Part shown: positions 1-14,300 of the stretch, piece after piece
How positions within the stretch are numbered: position 1 is the first letter of the stretch
Layout: the number at the start of each line of letters is the position of its first letter
Assembly: GCF_040436345.1 (NCBI RefSeq)
Contig: NC_133219.1
Span: 21,417,458-21,481,457 of the forward strand
Direction: 5' to 3'
Source of the DNA: Pagrus major
Lineage: Eukaryota > Chordata > Actinopteri > Spariformes > Sparidae
Length of the DNA: 64,000 nt
Program-made: the position numbers and the translations under genes
Notes under the pieces: model-generated
What the model saw: the letters and a program-made list of their open reading frames with translations, nothing else
What the model was told of the DNA's origin: nothing
Databases searched by the model: none

Positions 1-187
1 AATTTCCTGTAAAGGACCAACTAAGTAACTGTCTGTCGAAATGAATGTAAAATAAATGTGGAGAGAATCAAAACTAACTCAATTACTTTTCCCAGATCGA
101 ATTGTTGTAGTTGGTCCTCAGTAGTGGACCAAAATCCTGTGAAATTCCATATTTTTCATAATAAAAATTGTTTTTGTTTTATTTCAG

Positions 188-477
188 GGAAGACCTCCAA
201 ACCCCCTGCCAAACATGTGCACCTAAGTCTTCCACAAATGTAAGAAAAACACTGCATTGTACATCCACTGTATTAATAATATTAATATACTGCAGCCAGT
301 TAATATCACACATGTTTTAAGACTTCCATGTTGGCTGACATTTTCTATTGAAGAAGTAATACCGCCGAAAGCTTTTTATCATCCTTTATTCAATATTAAC
401 TGTCTTTGTTTATGCAGCCTCACAAAGCCAGAGAACATCTTGCAACCTCAGTTTCCACCTCACATGTAAATGAGTGA
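188..477 (+). CDS. Possible two terminal exons of an unidentified upstream gene
   Basis: Two stretches look like exons. Positions 188-239 follow a TTTCAG acceptor and end at GTAAGA. Positions 418-477 follow a T-rich tract and TATGCAG. Joined, one frame reads 17 codons into 20 codons ending in TGA at 475-477. A second frame is also open and ends in TAA at 467-469, so the true frame is uncertain. An AATAAA lies at 839-844, which could serve as the polyadenylation signal. I do not recognise either peptide. The alternative is chance splice-like sites in intergenic DNA. Upstream exons, if any, lie outside the window. Confidence 0.25.
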
Positions 478-3337
478 AGCTAAATTGTGGGCCGGCTCTG
501 TCAGACAATGCATATATTGTTGCGTAACCCCCCTCACAAGCCCAGGGACAGCGGGCTAAGCCAGGTCACCCTGAAAAATTCGAAATCATGACGAATGCTT
601 TCCATGTTTTCAAAATATGTTTCTATGGAGATGGACAGCATTATTTTTCTGCCTTTGTAATGTGGTGTGACAGCGTTTTCGTCCTTGAAATCTTAAATTA
701 AAACTTTGTAGTTACATGCGGGAACAATGAGTCGCTGTCTCCTGTTACAAAACACATTAGCTGAATGGTGGGAAATGAACCACACCTAGGTGGACAAAGA
801 CATTCTATGGTTGGTCCATCACTTAACTGCTGTTGAGTAAATAAACTAAAGTCATACCATGAGAAAAGCATATACAATGCATACAATAACAAAGCAACAT
901 ATTTATTGTTCTTCAGTGTAGAGTAATGCACACAGTCTAAGAATAGTCCGTTACAAGTCCTCAATATATTATCCATCTGTTTTATCATACATCACATTTT
1001 AAGTTAATAATCATGCGTTGGTCAAGGTAGAGCTGATTTCACTACTTTAACCACTTTATGTACAAGCATTTAATTAAGTAGTGCCTCCCAACCTAGGGGT
1101 CCAAATCAGAATCATGCAATGTTTAATTGGGCACAAAAGAAGGAAAAAGTTCTGCTTCTCTTTCTTCTCTTTCTTTCAGTCATTGTGTTTGTGAATAATA
1201 TAATAATGATGAATACTTTTACCTCTTTGAGCCTCAGTTATTTAAATAACCTATTTAAAAGGTTTAGAGGGGATATCGCTCTTTGGTGGAAATGCTAACA
1301 ACTCAAAAGTCAAGTACCGTTATGTGAATATAAACTGTTGATGGGACTAATTTTGTGTTCAGGTGCCGTTAAACCTTTGCAGAAGAAGGCAAAATGAGAA
1401 GACGTAATTACAACAGCAACAGTCAAGCCTTGAATGAACAAAAATAATTTGGAAACCATAGTGGCAATATTCTTTTTTTCATTTATTCACTTCATCGTTC
1501 CGCAACAATATGATGACCGTCTCCAGTCAGATCAACAATAGCTGAGCACTACCACTCGGGAGCCAGTTGGAAAATCAAACTCTCACCAAAGTCTCAAGAT
1601 AAGAGTGAAAACATCTTGTCCATTGAGAAAAGCCTTCAGTGACATTCATTGCTGTTCGTTTAATTGAACATAATCTCCAATTCTAATCTAACAGATGTTA
1701 AAGCAGCATCTACGCTAACCTCTTGAGAAGTCGCCATTGTTATTTTCAACTGAACAGTCGCTTCTCTTGGTGGTCGTCGCACCTAAACCACGCCTGTGGC
1801 TGCCATTATGTCCACATGGGATGCTGATTGGACCAAAAGCCACTGTGTTCAGACACAGCGTTTAGCGTGAAGCTTGAATCCTGCCTCAACAAATCCTGCT
1901 GCCTCGCAAAGCAATGTTTCCATTGCACTTTATTGCATCATGGTTTTATTGATTACCTACCCCAAATTTTCCAACTCAGCCAAGCTTTAAAACTTCCAAA
2001 TGGATGAAAATGTGAGAAGGGGCACAATTTATTTTTCACTCACTAGATTTTGGAAAACACAAGTTCAAACGTAATTAATAAATTGTATTTTATACCATTA
2101 TGAGGCTTTTTTATTGTAAATTTTGACCTGAAGAGTAGCTGCCAAATAGATTATGTAGGAAGTATAATGTATCTCTCTGAAATCTGTGGATAAGTATAAA
2201 GTACAAGCATCCCAAAATTATGCCCAAGTAGGGTACTTTCCAGTACTGGAAAAAAGTACAGGACATTTTATCCAGTCTCTCAGCTTTTCTTCTGCACGCA
2301 CCTTTTCAGATTTCTCATATTACCTAACATTTCTTTTGTCTGCTACAACACAGCAAGTTCTTTCGGTCACTGTGATCCTCTCCAAGGAGAGCAAGGAATG
2401 GATTAACCCAGAAATAAATTCAGTGTAGTGTACTCTTCCCATAGCACTTAATGGCTCAGTTTGCATTAATCACCTTCCAGTGAAAAGGTCTGCCACTCCC
2501 AACACGTCTCCACTCCCACAACTATGCCTGTATATCAGTCTCTGGCCTTACAAAGACTGTCTCAGCCTCCAAAGTACCGTGACTTAATGTTTGGTACCAG
2601 GCTCCACCGTGGTGCAGCCCCCGTGGGGTGGACGACACCGCTTACCATGTCACGTAGTATTTACAGAAAGAGTTAATGTTGTTTCTGTTGCGCTGATGTA
2701 AGGAGGGAGCTGCAGATAGGGAGGACAGCTGATGGAATGTGACTGGTGGACTGTGCGGTTGGTTTTTACATTTTTCACACCGTACAGACAGGAGAATCTT
2801 GCCTTCAAGTAGAAATACTTCTTCAGAATTTTATGTCTTAGAAAAGCTGATTTGACTTGTTTTAAAATTGTCTGGTTTAAACACAGATTTGGAAGGCCTT
2901 ACTAGAATAAAATTGGTAGTTTTCCAAAACCATAAAAATCTGTGTGTCTTCTTTAAGGAACCAGGAGCAACAGATTTGTTTTCAGTCGTGATAGTAAATT
3001 AATTTTGCTTATCATCTTAGATTTACCAAAAACATTCTGGCTCTCCTTCTTTTAAATTTATCCACATCCAAACTCCATCTCCTGAGAACGAGTGTGAGAT
3101 TAAAAAAGAAAAACGCAAAATGTTAACCTTGAAGATTTTCAGATTTCAGACTTTTCCAGTTCCTTGGTTTCATTCCCGTCAGCCTCAGCTGTACTTGGGT
3201 TCAGCAAATTAGCTAATATTACTAAGAAGGTGAACATAATAAACATTATACCTGCGAAACATCAGCAAGTTAGTATAACCATTGTGAGCAAGTTAGCATG
3301 CTGACGGTAGCACTTAGCTAAAAGCGCTGTTTTGCCA
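478..3337. other. Noncoding stretch, no gene recognised
   Basis: No exon chain or conserved protein segment is visible on either strand; open frames are short and lack family features. The part around 3200-3330 is rich in TTAGC/GCTAA words (for example 'gcaagttagcatgctgac' near 3290), which resembles dispersed teleost repeat DNA. Confidence 0.5.
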
Positions 3338-3834
3338 AATGCTGTGTTCCATACAATTTCAGGGTTGGAATTTCCTAGTTGAGATTCCTGACATCTGCCC
3401 CGAGTTCACAAGTTGGAAGAAAGACATTTCCTGATTTCTGTGGAACACAGCATTAGTGAAGCCCCATAGAGATGCGAGCAAGTCTACAGACTCTTTGCTC
3501 TCGTTCCAGCTAACTCGGAACTCGAACATTTCCGACTTCCTACTTGGAAATGTTCAAAGGAACGCCGCAAAAAAGTCTGAATTCCTACTTGTTAACTCGG
3601 GGCACATCCGTCGACCCCAACTTCATGAGTTGTCTGATGTCAACAATGACAGCACTCATGGTGTGAATAGAATATAGTGAATAGAATATTTAGATACTTT
3701 ACCAAGTATAAAAGTGCCATATCAAAGAGAAATCATTTTGTTACGGTCACAAACGTGTTCACTTTTGACGTCTTTGATGTCCGAAGCTGGAAGTTTCAAC
3801 CAGGAAATTCTGACCTCCGACGTTGGACGCAGCA
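3338..3834. repeat. Inverted-repeat element (MITE-like), with an internal repeated end
   Basis: A perfect 14-base inverted pair (AATGCTGTGTTCCA at 3338-3351 and its complement at 3441-3454) encloses about 90 bases. A diverged version of the same end occurs again, inverted, near 3815-3834 (ends GCAGCATT). Between them the words 'ggaatttccta', 'cttcctacttgg' and 'ttcctacttgttaactcgg' recur in both orientations. This is the structure of a short fold-back or nested MITE. No protein is encoded. The outer limits are approximate. Confidence 0.5.
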
Positions 3835-6800
3835 TTAGACTTCACTATTAGTATTTGACCCAGTATCTGGCTCAAACACACATGTTTATCTTTTTTGTTG
3901 CACTAATTCATCACCTCAGGCAGCTTTGTAAACCAGGGCGTTGGCAGTGTTATTTGCACAGTACAACAAATTGTTATTTGAAGTACATGTGAGTCTGAAA
4001 GACATGACTCATTGTTTGCATACTGCGTGCGTTATTTGACATCTTATTCATCAGATTAATGGCACACAGTGAATCCACCCATCAAACCTCAAACAGGGTT
4101 TACTGTTTAGTTGTGACCACGTCTGCAGTCAAACCACATTCTGTTAACTTGATAACAACTCTCTGTTCACTAATGGAGTGAGTTACTGATTCTCAATTTA
4201 ACTATTATTATAAGTACTGGGTGCGTGAGGATGGTGACCTTAAATTACTCCTAAACACAATGTGAAGTAAAGCCCGCATGAGTGAGCAAATAACCCATTT
4301 TGCATGGTTACCATGGACGACTCCATAGAGCTGACTGTGCAGAATGTATGAAACATTCAGAGAATACTTTCTCTTCCCGATACATGAATGGACATCTGTG
4401 TGCAAATAAATGTGCTCGCTGTTCAGCTGCATTTGCACTTTTGCCATGTCTTCAAAGTGCAAACCAAAGGCTATTGGTGCAAGTTTTTTAGTGGGGGACA
4501 AAATTTGTCAGAACACAATGAATGATTTGTGGGGATGACAGACACCATTTCGAAGAACTTGTCCAAAATTATTTCGCCTCTGGATAAAAGTCTCCTTGTT
4601 GTGGTACGTATGAATGCTCGCTTTATTCTCGACATGAACCCCTTTTATGATGAGATATTCACATAAAAAACATTCTCGAGTCATCAAATAGCTTTGTGTG
4701 TGCCTTCAAAGCTGGGTGTCTTAGCGTCCAACGAGTCCAAAAACAGAAGAAAAAAAAAATCAGTGTCGCTCTGCTGACCAAACATAAAAAGAAACCATTA
4801 CAAAGGTTGAACTGTTTTACCCCTCTTCACCCTCCCACCCTTTCTTTTGGCAGAAACAATGTTGCTGCATTACTTGACTGTTATCCTTCCCCCCTGATGA
4901 TTTTCTTTAACATTTTTTACTTCTCTTGTTTGAACAGATGCCGCCCCCCTCCTACAGCCCCCCATCCTCTGGGACTGCAATGAGACTTAGCACAATGCGG
5001 TAACACTCAATTACATTAATGTTAAGAGTCCAGCCCAGGCAGTTCCTTCCAGCAAGCAGCCTCAAACAATATGATGTATATCCCTTCCTGAGGACAATTT
5101 GTAGTCTTTTGTCCTACTTTATTCATGAATGGGTTATGAAAGAGGCGACTGCATGACCGTACTAACCTTTCAGTCCATCCATTACTGCACAGAATGTATT
5201 TTAAAGCAGGACGTATGCTAGCATGTCTGCCACCCAGAGACCAAACAAATCCCAGTCAATGAGCCGGGTGAATCACTGGTTCAGCCAACCTTCTCGTCTC
5301 ATTAGGTGACCTGGTATCTGAACTGGCATCTTGTCCACTAGAATTCTGGGTAAACGCATGCTCTTCAGATAAGCAGCATGGTGTTTTCTGTAAATAAGGA
5401 CAGCGGTGTCCCGTTTCAGCCTCACACCCTGGTTGGATGCTTCAAGTGCCACATTCAAAAGGTATCATAGAAGCCTGGAAAAATGTCACCTTTGACCTTT
5501 GGTGACATTGAAATGCGATCGTATTTCGACCCAAATTCTGGAGGCGCATTCATGAGCTTCCTTTAAAAATGTGAAACATTAACTTCAGCATGAATTAGAC
5601 TGCACCAGTTGACATTCAAGTTATTTCTTCACTGCTTCTTCAACTGTTACAAGCCCGTTGGTGCAGCACTAGTTTTTGATCCCATTCAGACATTCATTAC
5701 CAATGACCGTGTTTCTGTGTGAATTACTATTCATGTTTTGAGCCTTATCCTGTATTTTGAATCATATTTGGGATACGGTGTTTACATGCAACAAGAAACA
5801 CCTGGTTATTCATCTCCCTGTTTACATGATCACAACAGTATTGAGGTTTCTGATCGTGTGCTTGCAGGTGTGTCTCGATTTCTTACCATCTCATCCACTG
5901 TTACCAGGAGACATGCCACAGTAACCCTGGTTTTCTACCGCGACGCACTCATATCACTGCACTAGTGTTCCTGCTGCTGCTCGGACCGAATCATAGTGAA
6001 AAAAATGAACACAGCTAAATTTGATCAAAAATCAATGTTCACTGGCCCAAACCTCTGAGAACAGTGTCCGACTATAGCAGCCAAATGCTGCATAGCTGCA
6101 ATTGGCTGCTATATCTGTTTGCTGTGCTGAAACAAATTGATTTTTTTTAGTGTAGCTGCAAAGTTAATGTCACTGAATTTACACCATCTCTGTAACCACT
6201 GAAGTATTAGATTGTAACACGTGTGCATGGCAGCATGACTCAGAGTCCATGTTCAAACTTTGTATGTGCATATGATTGCTGCACATGGACAGATTATTAA
6301 TGGGTATGGGTACAGATATATAAAAGGCCCCAAGTCTATCCTAGATAGGAAATAAATAGCCTTGGTTGTTATTCATTAATAGTTTAAATCAGCCAATTTG
6401 TTTGATCAGGGCGGTGCGGGTGTGGTTTGATCAGATTTGATCGCCCAGGGCAAAATTAGCAAACATCCCCACAATTCATCACATTTTCTCTTTAAACGTT
6501 CCCTTACACAGCCGACAAGAAGGCCTGAATGACATCACCTTTCTCCAACCAGTGGCAAAAGCTCGGACAAAACACAACATACAGAAAATCTTGTATAATC
6601 TAACCAAAACGATGAAGATTTTCTGTTAGTAAGGCGGTACTGCTCATCCGAAAAAGCTGAGAAAACAGGTCGTCAGGGCCTTTGATGAAATGTGACTGTG
6701 GTGTCAGTGTGCTGTCCAGCTGTAATATGAAAGAAGACATAAACAAAAGCAGATGTAATTGGCAGATACTCAACAATAAAAGTTCACGACGGAAAAAAAG

Positions 6801-7130
6801 GACAATCAGGCGATCCCATTTTTAACTGAGGTCTCACTTTCCAACAAGACTCTCGTCTGCAGAGTAGGATTCATCCACTGATTTAAATCTCTCTCAACAC
6901 CTTGTCTCAAGGTTAAATGCAATGTTGTGAGAGGACTCTGGACGCTCCTGTGTATATAACTTATGTTTGTCAATATTTAGCGGTCGTGTGCCTGGTGATG
7001 ACCATAATGCAGACCATTTATCATCCACTTTTTTCTCTGTTATTCCACTGAAGCATCTTCTTGTGGTTCGAGCGGGTTCCGCTGCAGCCTCTCAGCATCC
7101 ACTTTCTGTCGGTGCACAGCATCACGCCGC
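3835..7130. other. Noncoding stretch upstream of scarb2
   Basis: I see no exon chain, RNA gene or recognisable protein segment. It may hold distal regulatory DNA for scarb2, but nothing in the sequence singles out a site. Confidence 0.45.
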
Positions 7131-7139
7131 CGGTTCCTC

Positions 7140-7400
7140 CTTTATAGGAGCCCCGCCCCGAAATCAGTCGATCAAATTCAACATCGCACTCACCAGTGTC
7201 TGACCAATCAGAGCGCCGAGGGGGTGGTCTTGAGATGGTGGTCCGGGAGGCCAGTAGCCAATGAGCGTGCCGTGTGGCCGGACAAAGAGCTCGCGTCAAT
7301 GATCGTTGGTTGCCTGAATGGCACATTATTCATGTCCACGCTGAGCTTATTTAAGGAGACGCGAAGTGGTGAGATCGCGGCATCCCTTATAAAACGTGGC
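7140..7400 (+). promoter_or_regulatory. Candidate scarb2 promoter: GC box, CCAAT boxes, TATA-like box
   Basis: A GC box (CCCCGCCCCG, 7151-7160), two CCAAT boxes (7204-7208 and 7258-7262) and a TATAAAA (7388-7394) lie in that order on the + strand within 260 bases. They precede the scarb2 start codon by about 1 kb. The surrounding DNA is richer in CG dinucleotides than the flanks. If the TATA-like box is used, transcription would begin near 7420 and give a 5' UTR of about 0.9 kb or one with a spliced leader. A start nearer 8000 is equally possible. I did not find the CACGTG core that would mark a TFEB/CLEAR element here. Confidence 0.4.
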
Positions 7401-8343
7401 GGATGTCCTCCTCCTTCACATGTCCCGTGCGGTGGAGTGAGAGATGCAGACGATGTGAAAGTTTAAAATGTAACGTGAGAAAAATGAATCTCCCTTGAAC
7501 ACGAGCATCCACACGGCCCCGGTAAGCTCATTAGAGAGCTGCTGCAAACTACAACCCCCAAGCGCGTCCGTGTCGATGAGCACACTCCTGGCGCTTCATT
7601 CATAATCCTGACATGTTGAGTTACAAGCTCGAACAAGCCAGGAAGTTCAAAATACGATCACAACCCCAGGCCAGCATCAGTGTCAAACTCAAAATGAAGC
7701 ACTTAAAGGTCATAAAAATTACAAATAAATGTGCGTAAAGGCGCGTAAAAATGGGAATTAGCGTAAAATATTTAGTTTTAGGTTTATAATAATAATAATA
7801 ATTATGTTTGAAACGGTGACATCAGCCATCAGCCGTGTAAGCAAAGCTCCATAGATGCTTTTCCACTCGCTTTTACACACACCCACCGCCCATGCAGCCT
7901 CCCCAAAACGACGCTTTTCGCCTGACCGACTTCATTAATGCGTAGAGGAAGGGGAGGAGGTGGACAGCTCTTCTTCTACGACCCGATGTGCTGAGAGCTG
8001 CTGTTTCACTTCACCACCGCCTCCGAGCAGCGCAGTCCTTCCCTCTCCTCTGGTGTATCCCGTGTGTTTTGGACGAGAAGGTGCCAACATTTCATTTTTT
8101 TTATATATATATATAGATACTCGGTTTGTGTTTTCTATTTTTCTTGTTGTACCCGGAGAGAGAGCACTCCAGGGCGGCGAAGAGAGAAGTTTCAACCCGC
8201 AGCGGATCCTCCGGAGGTTTCACGACCCAACACACCTTCGCTATCAAGAGATCGTTTTGTGTGTGTGTGTGAGGGGACTTATCATCGACTTCAGTGAAGT
8301 TTTATCAAACACCGAGAGGACAACACATCCGCCATCCGGCACC

Positions 8344-11300
8344 ATGACTCGGAGGTCCTGTGCCATTTACGCCACCGGTATCGTGTGCGCTCACCTCCTG
8401 ATAGTGGGGATCGCCCTGGTCGTGGCTCAAGTCTTCCAAACAATGATTCACAGCCGGCTAAAAAAAGTGAGTTGAGTCATCCTCCTGTTAAATCTCTCCT
8501 TCTCCTGTCACATTTCTCTCCCATCTGTCACACACGAGGGGTTTAAACGTTTCATCTGCAGCGGCCGGTCATCCGCATTCAGCATCATTTCACCGGTAGC
8601 ACGCGCAAGAGGGTCACAGGATCACCCGGCGTTGTTTTGTGTTATAATGTCTCATTCTGACCCATTTGTTTCATGTTCTGCCCCACATCCTGCACCCTCC
8701 AGCTCCAGCGGAGCTTTTCCACCCCTCCACGAATCCGCATGATCCGAGGATCGGGCAGCGTGTCAGTCCCGTTACACGGTTGTGCAGCTTGCATTGGGAC
8801 TCACGAGTAACACCAGCGTGTGTGTTTTAACATTACACACAGGGCTGAGCAACGCTTCGCTGCATTGTAGGTAGAAACCCCCTGCAACTCCCCTAAGGGG
8901 AATAATGATTGTGTGACTTTATCATGACCGTGCCTCATTTCATCGTGTGTTTTTACTCCTTTGACACACCTTTTAACATTCCTTTACGGATGTGCAGCAT
9001 TTCATATGAATCAGACAGTCATCACATGACTCAGTCAGGCTCTTGGTGAATTGAAAAATGGGATAAAGGCATGATATGTGATTTGTCCTGGCTCATACTG
9101 TAGGATTTTGATAAGCAGCACTGTGCGCATGACCTGGTGACACATTTTCTGTTGGTGCAGGCTTAATATATTGACTTCTTGATGGTTGGGTGTACAGAGA
9201 CGGGTGGGCAGTAGTAGTAATAGTAGAAATCTTAGCCAGTGAGTGACATGGTGGGCAGGGGGGAGGTGGTCAGGTCTTGAGGAATGGGGGAAGGGAGCCT
9301 GGGTGAGTGGACAAGAGTCCCCTGACTTCCAGTGATGGAGCTGTGGCAAGTTTTTCATGATGGTGTGACAGCCATCCACCTTTGTGGCGTTCAAGCATCC
9401 AAGTTGTGTAAACGAGACTGACGCATTCTTCTGTTTGTTAAAAGATAAATGCTGGTTTAAAAGCTGTTTCGAGAGCTAAACGGCTGGGAATTTAAGGTGG
9501 AAGTCCTGTTAATGCAGATGTAGGCTATGAACAGGAATTCCCCCAGAACCCCGCTGATGCCCTTATATTAAATTGTAACACTGGTCTGTTTTGGGTCTTT
9601 GCTGCTTCACAAATCAATAAAGGCTGTCTTGAGATGAGTTCTGCATGAGTAACATAACCAATACCCTTCACTTAACTTTTTTTTGTATTGTTTTATGAAA
9701 TACAGTCAAGTTAAAGGGGCACTATGTAGTTTTGGAGAAGAAATTCAAACTCAAAATTTTGATATTTATAAATATTAATCAGGTGTTAATACAAATACAA
9801 ATGATACAAGCTGTTCTCAGAGGAAAATAAGGTCCCCAGAACACTGTTTGAAGCTAGAAAGGTGGCAGGGTCCGCCACATAGCAACAAAGTAAAACCGTT
9901 TGAAATTGTGTTGTCCTTTTTAAGGTTAGTTTTTGTTTATTCAGCTTATTCAGGCATAAAAACAAAGAGTTCATTCATTTAGTTTGTTTACGTATTTTTT
10001 TTTTTAAAAAGGTCAATGAAGATCTTTCTCTTCTGATTAAACGTTCTTCCCCAAAACTCCATAGTGCACCTTTTTAAACATTTATTTCTGACCTTAAATT
10101 AAAAATGCTCACAAAAATGACCACGACTTATGAAAAGTGGTTTGATCAGTGGACTTCTGCAGTGGCGCATGTGTATTTCTGACGACTCGTGGGCCATTAG
10201 TGTTGAAATTACAAGTGTCTGCTTGTTACTGTATTTTAGGGTCTGATGGGGTGGCAACCTGATGGGGTGTGGTTGGGGGGGGTGGGTAGCAGCTGACACC
10301 CTATCCCACCCTGCAGCCCCGCTTAAATACCTCACATTCCTCTTACCGGCATGAATCACTGTGTTGGATGCTGTGTGCTACTACTTTTAAAAACCTCTCT
10401 TTTTCTTCTTCTTCTTCTTAACCAAGTCTGCTCCCTCCCTCTACTTAAGAAGAGGAAAAAGCCAGGAAAATCTCAACACGCTATTTTACCAAGTCGGGGA
10501 CTGGCAAACAGCTCCCTCACTGACACGGTTTCCCCCCCCTGGAGTTAAATTTAGGTCTGACTCTCATTTGTCTCTCATTCCCAATCCCAGCAGCATCCCA
10601 GGGGATCCAAATTAAAAGAGTCAGTCAAAGTTCATCAACGGGGGGACATAATTCTGATGTGGCTGGCGATTACATGAAATGACAGCATAGCTAATCCTCT
10701 TTGGCCACAGTCTTCCCATTGAATTAGGCGGGTACAGACATGCTGAATCGACTCCAAAAATCTACCTAATCTGATGTCCGACCGTGGCTGTGTTATAATG
10801 ATGTAGCCTAGTTGTTTTGGGACAAGTCGAAAGATTCCTCCAGGACACAGACTCTTTATGTCTGCTGAGCTGGGTGTGGAGGGAGGCAAGCGTATAAGCC
10901 ATGCAAGGAATTTGACAGACTTCTTTGCCTGGAGGGCATGATTTTTGCCTGTGAGCGACGTCGTAGTGCCTTGTTGTTGTTCCTGCCTCGGCCTATCCGA
11001 AGTCGTCGTGCTCAGACAAGGAAGCTTAGAAGAAAAACACCCACTCGTGCAACTCCTCCCAGCCCTGTTCGGGAGAGGAGACTTTTCAAGGTAGTTTGAC
11101 TGATTGAGCTTAAAGAAGTCAAGAACAAGGTCATGCTGGTAAAACTCAGTGTGTACTGGCTCAAAATGTGCCAGTGACGCACAGGAGGAGGCAGCTGATA
11201 AACTTCTCTGGTTTTAATTATTTTATATCCTTAAATTGTTTTCCATACGCTGTTCCAAGCAGGATCTTGTCACGCCACACCTAACTGAGCGTCGCCTGAA

Positions 11301-14300
11301 GTTGTTTAACTAAGGCCCGGTTTAAACTGCCTTTTGTGTTTAGTTTGAGTCTTTCAAACTCATTCAACCTGCATTTTGGTTACACTGACAAACCTCTCCA
11401 CTTTGTCCCTCACTTGTTTTTTTCCGTGCTAGTTGAGGGTTTTTCTGGCAGATAAATGATGACAGCATGATGGTCATATAACTTCGACGAAGGCCTTTTG
11501 AAAGACCTTTGCTCAAGGTTGGCAAACACAGAGATGTAGGCCACAGTCAAACCGTCAAACGCCACAGGAGAAAGGCCAGACGGGGCAGAAGCCTGTTTCA
11601 AAAGTGACAGAGTTTGCATTTTGCTTTCACAAATTAGGTCAGTACTGTTGGTTTGGGGTGATACTGGGTCATTATAGTCATACGCTTTCACTGCATCACC
11701 TATTTTCACTTCACTTCTTAATTAAGTTAGAAAAAGATCGAGACTCAGGAGGATCTCAATGCTTAAATACCTCAAGTTCATTTTAAGTGTGTCTTCTCCG
11801 ATCCTGTAGACAATTTTTGAATCTGAGTAGCTGTGACGTCGACTGATTATTATAGATTGGGCGATGCAGCATTTGTAATTCTCGATTAGAAGAACTAAAA
11901 AGAAGACGCATAAAGGCCACTATATGCTCATGAAGACGAGAGCAACCCTTACTAGAGCTGCAACAATTGTATTGTACAATTGTAAGTGTATTTGTAAACA
12001 GGTTTTGGACGGGGTTTTTTTTTTGTATTTTTTGGCATTTTACAGACAAAACCATAAAAGACTACTGGAGAAAATAGTCAGCAGAGTAACTGAAAATGAA
12101 ATTATCTTTATTTGCAGCCCTAACCACCCAGTTAATCCTTTTTTCCTTGGCTGCAGAATGTTTGAGTCTTACGTTTCCTCTCAGTTAGTTGATCCAGCTC
12201 ACCTTTTTTTTATGAGGGCTATCAAAGCGGTATTTTAGTCAACTCCTCTTTAGATCTAACATGCAGCAAAATGCAACAAACCCAGGAAAACAATTCTATA
12301 GAGCAAAACACATTTGAAGTTGTAACCCAAACAGGAAGTGCCAGCCACACCCTAAGCTGTATTTTCTCAACGGCAATGTAAAGACGATGTAAAGCCTCTC
12401 TCAAGTGCACCTCGCTCTACTCAGGGGAAAGAGGGTTTTCAGGAACTCGACATGACAAACACACAAGTCATTTCTCCTTTCGAAACTTCAAAAATATCTT
12501 CCAAGAAAAGGAAAAAGTGAGCTTATTTTTCCTGAGTCACACCACACTGGTTGTTGTCTTATACAGTTAATAGTCTGTGTAAAGGTTACTGTTGCCCATG
12601 CTCAGACATGTGCGATCAGGCTTATGTCACACACTTTTTTTTCCCTCCACATGATCACTTTCAACACATCTGTGAAATCACAGCCATCCTCTACTCTTCA
12701 TGGTTGCTATAGCTTGCATGGTTTGAATACAAAAACTCACCTGACATCCTGCATGGAGTTGGATCGCTTATGCTGCAGCGATGCTATAGTGTCTTTATTA
12801 CTGCAACACATTTCTGGGTTGTGTGGGCTGACGATAGCCCACAGTCAGATTCTTGCCTAGGCTTGCTGAGGTCAGGGACAGGGTGCAGAAGATTTTCTGC
12901 CTGTCCTGATGCTTTTTTCAGCCATGACAGATTTTTCTCTGCCTCCCTCTGGGTTTCGAGGTCTTGGCCCGGCACCAGCTTCTCGCAGAAAAGTGCCTTG
13001 TGTGCTCTCAGAAGGCACTCATTCATAACAAGAGCTTTGAGTGGAAGAGCTCACATTTGGCACTTTTGAGGTATAAATTACAAGAGCTTTTTCTGCCATT
13101 TTTCCTCAATCTGATTTTGTATTTTCTTGTTTTGTCGATAGGAAATTACTTTGACAGAGAAGAGCCAAGTGTTCGAGGGATGGAAGAATCCACCTCCACC
13201 TGTTTATATGGAGTATTACTTCTTCAATGTGACCAATCCAGAGGTGTTCCTGGCAGGCGGGAAGGCAGCTGTTAAACAGATCGGACCCTATACTTACAGG
13301 TAGGTTAACAAGTAGTGATGGGGAAAGGAAACTGGCTATTATTTAAGTCATGTTTGTTAAAGTCCTCTTTAAGGAAGGCTATCTCGCATCTTGTCCATCT
13401 GGAAACACTTTGTTAGTGCAGTGTGAAATCAAAACAAAAGACATCTGGACCGACTGACCAATGTCCTTTCCACACCAGGGAATACAGGCCACGGGAAAAC
13501 GTGACTTTCTTGGAGAACGGCACCAAGATTTACGCCCTGAACCCCAAAACCTTTGTGTTTGTGCCCGAGAAGTCAGCCGGTGACCCTGAGGTTGACATCA
13601 TCAGGACTGTCAACATCCCATTTGTGGTAAGACATGGTGTCTGGACAGGATAAATGTGTGTTATTATGACCTGCAGCTGCTAGTTTAGGGAGTCATTTGA
13701 TTGGCATGTGTGTTGTTTTTTGCTCAGGCCATTGTCCTCTTCGTTTTGTTGTGACATTTTGATATCCTGAACATACAGTCTTTGGTCACATGAGGCCAAG
13801 ACAAACAAGCCATCATGTATTGCAAACGTGAATTGAATTGTGTCTTTCGCCATTGTCTGTTTTTTTTTTTTTTTATTTGACTCGCATTGTCTTTCGTCCT
13901 CAGGCGGTGATGGACGAGCTGAACTCCTACTCCTTTTTCCTGCGAACTGTAGTTTCCATGTACATGAACTCCCTGGGCATCGAGGTGTTCATGACCAAAA
14001 CCGTCCACGAGGTTCTGTGGGGCTTCAAAGACCCTCTTCTCTCAAAGATCCACAACTTGAAACCCGAAGTGGACGAACATTTCGGGCTGATGTGGAAGGT
14101 AAGCATGATGGTGTTCATGATGACTCAAGCTTGTTGATATTATAGGGCAAATACCTTAAGAAAGCTCTTGCGTTTTGGTTGTTAGGGGTTACTAACACGA
14201 CAGAGTGGAAACGTCCGTGGTTGCGTATCATAAGAGAAGTGAGACTGGCCGTGTGCTGATTGAAGATGCTTGTACTTCCTGTTTATACAGCAACGTAGGC

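Noticed and set aside
7960-8343. Open frame continuing upstream from the scarb2 ATG in the same phase
   Set aside because: It has no in-frame ATG, and LIMP-2 proteins start just before the N-terminal membrane segment, as at 8344. It is most likely 5' UTR that happens to lack stops.
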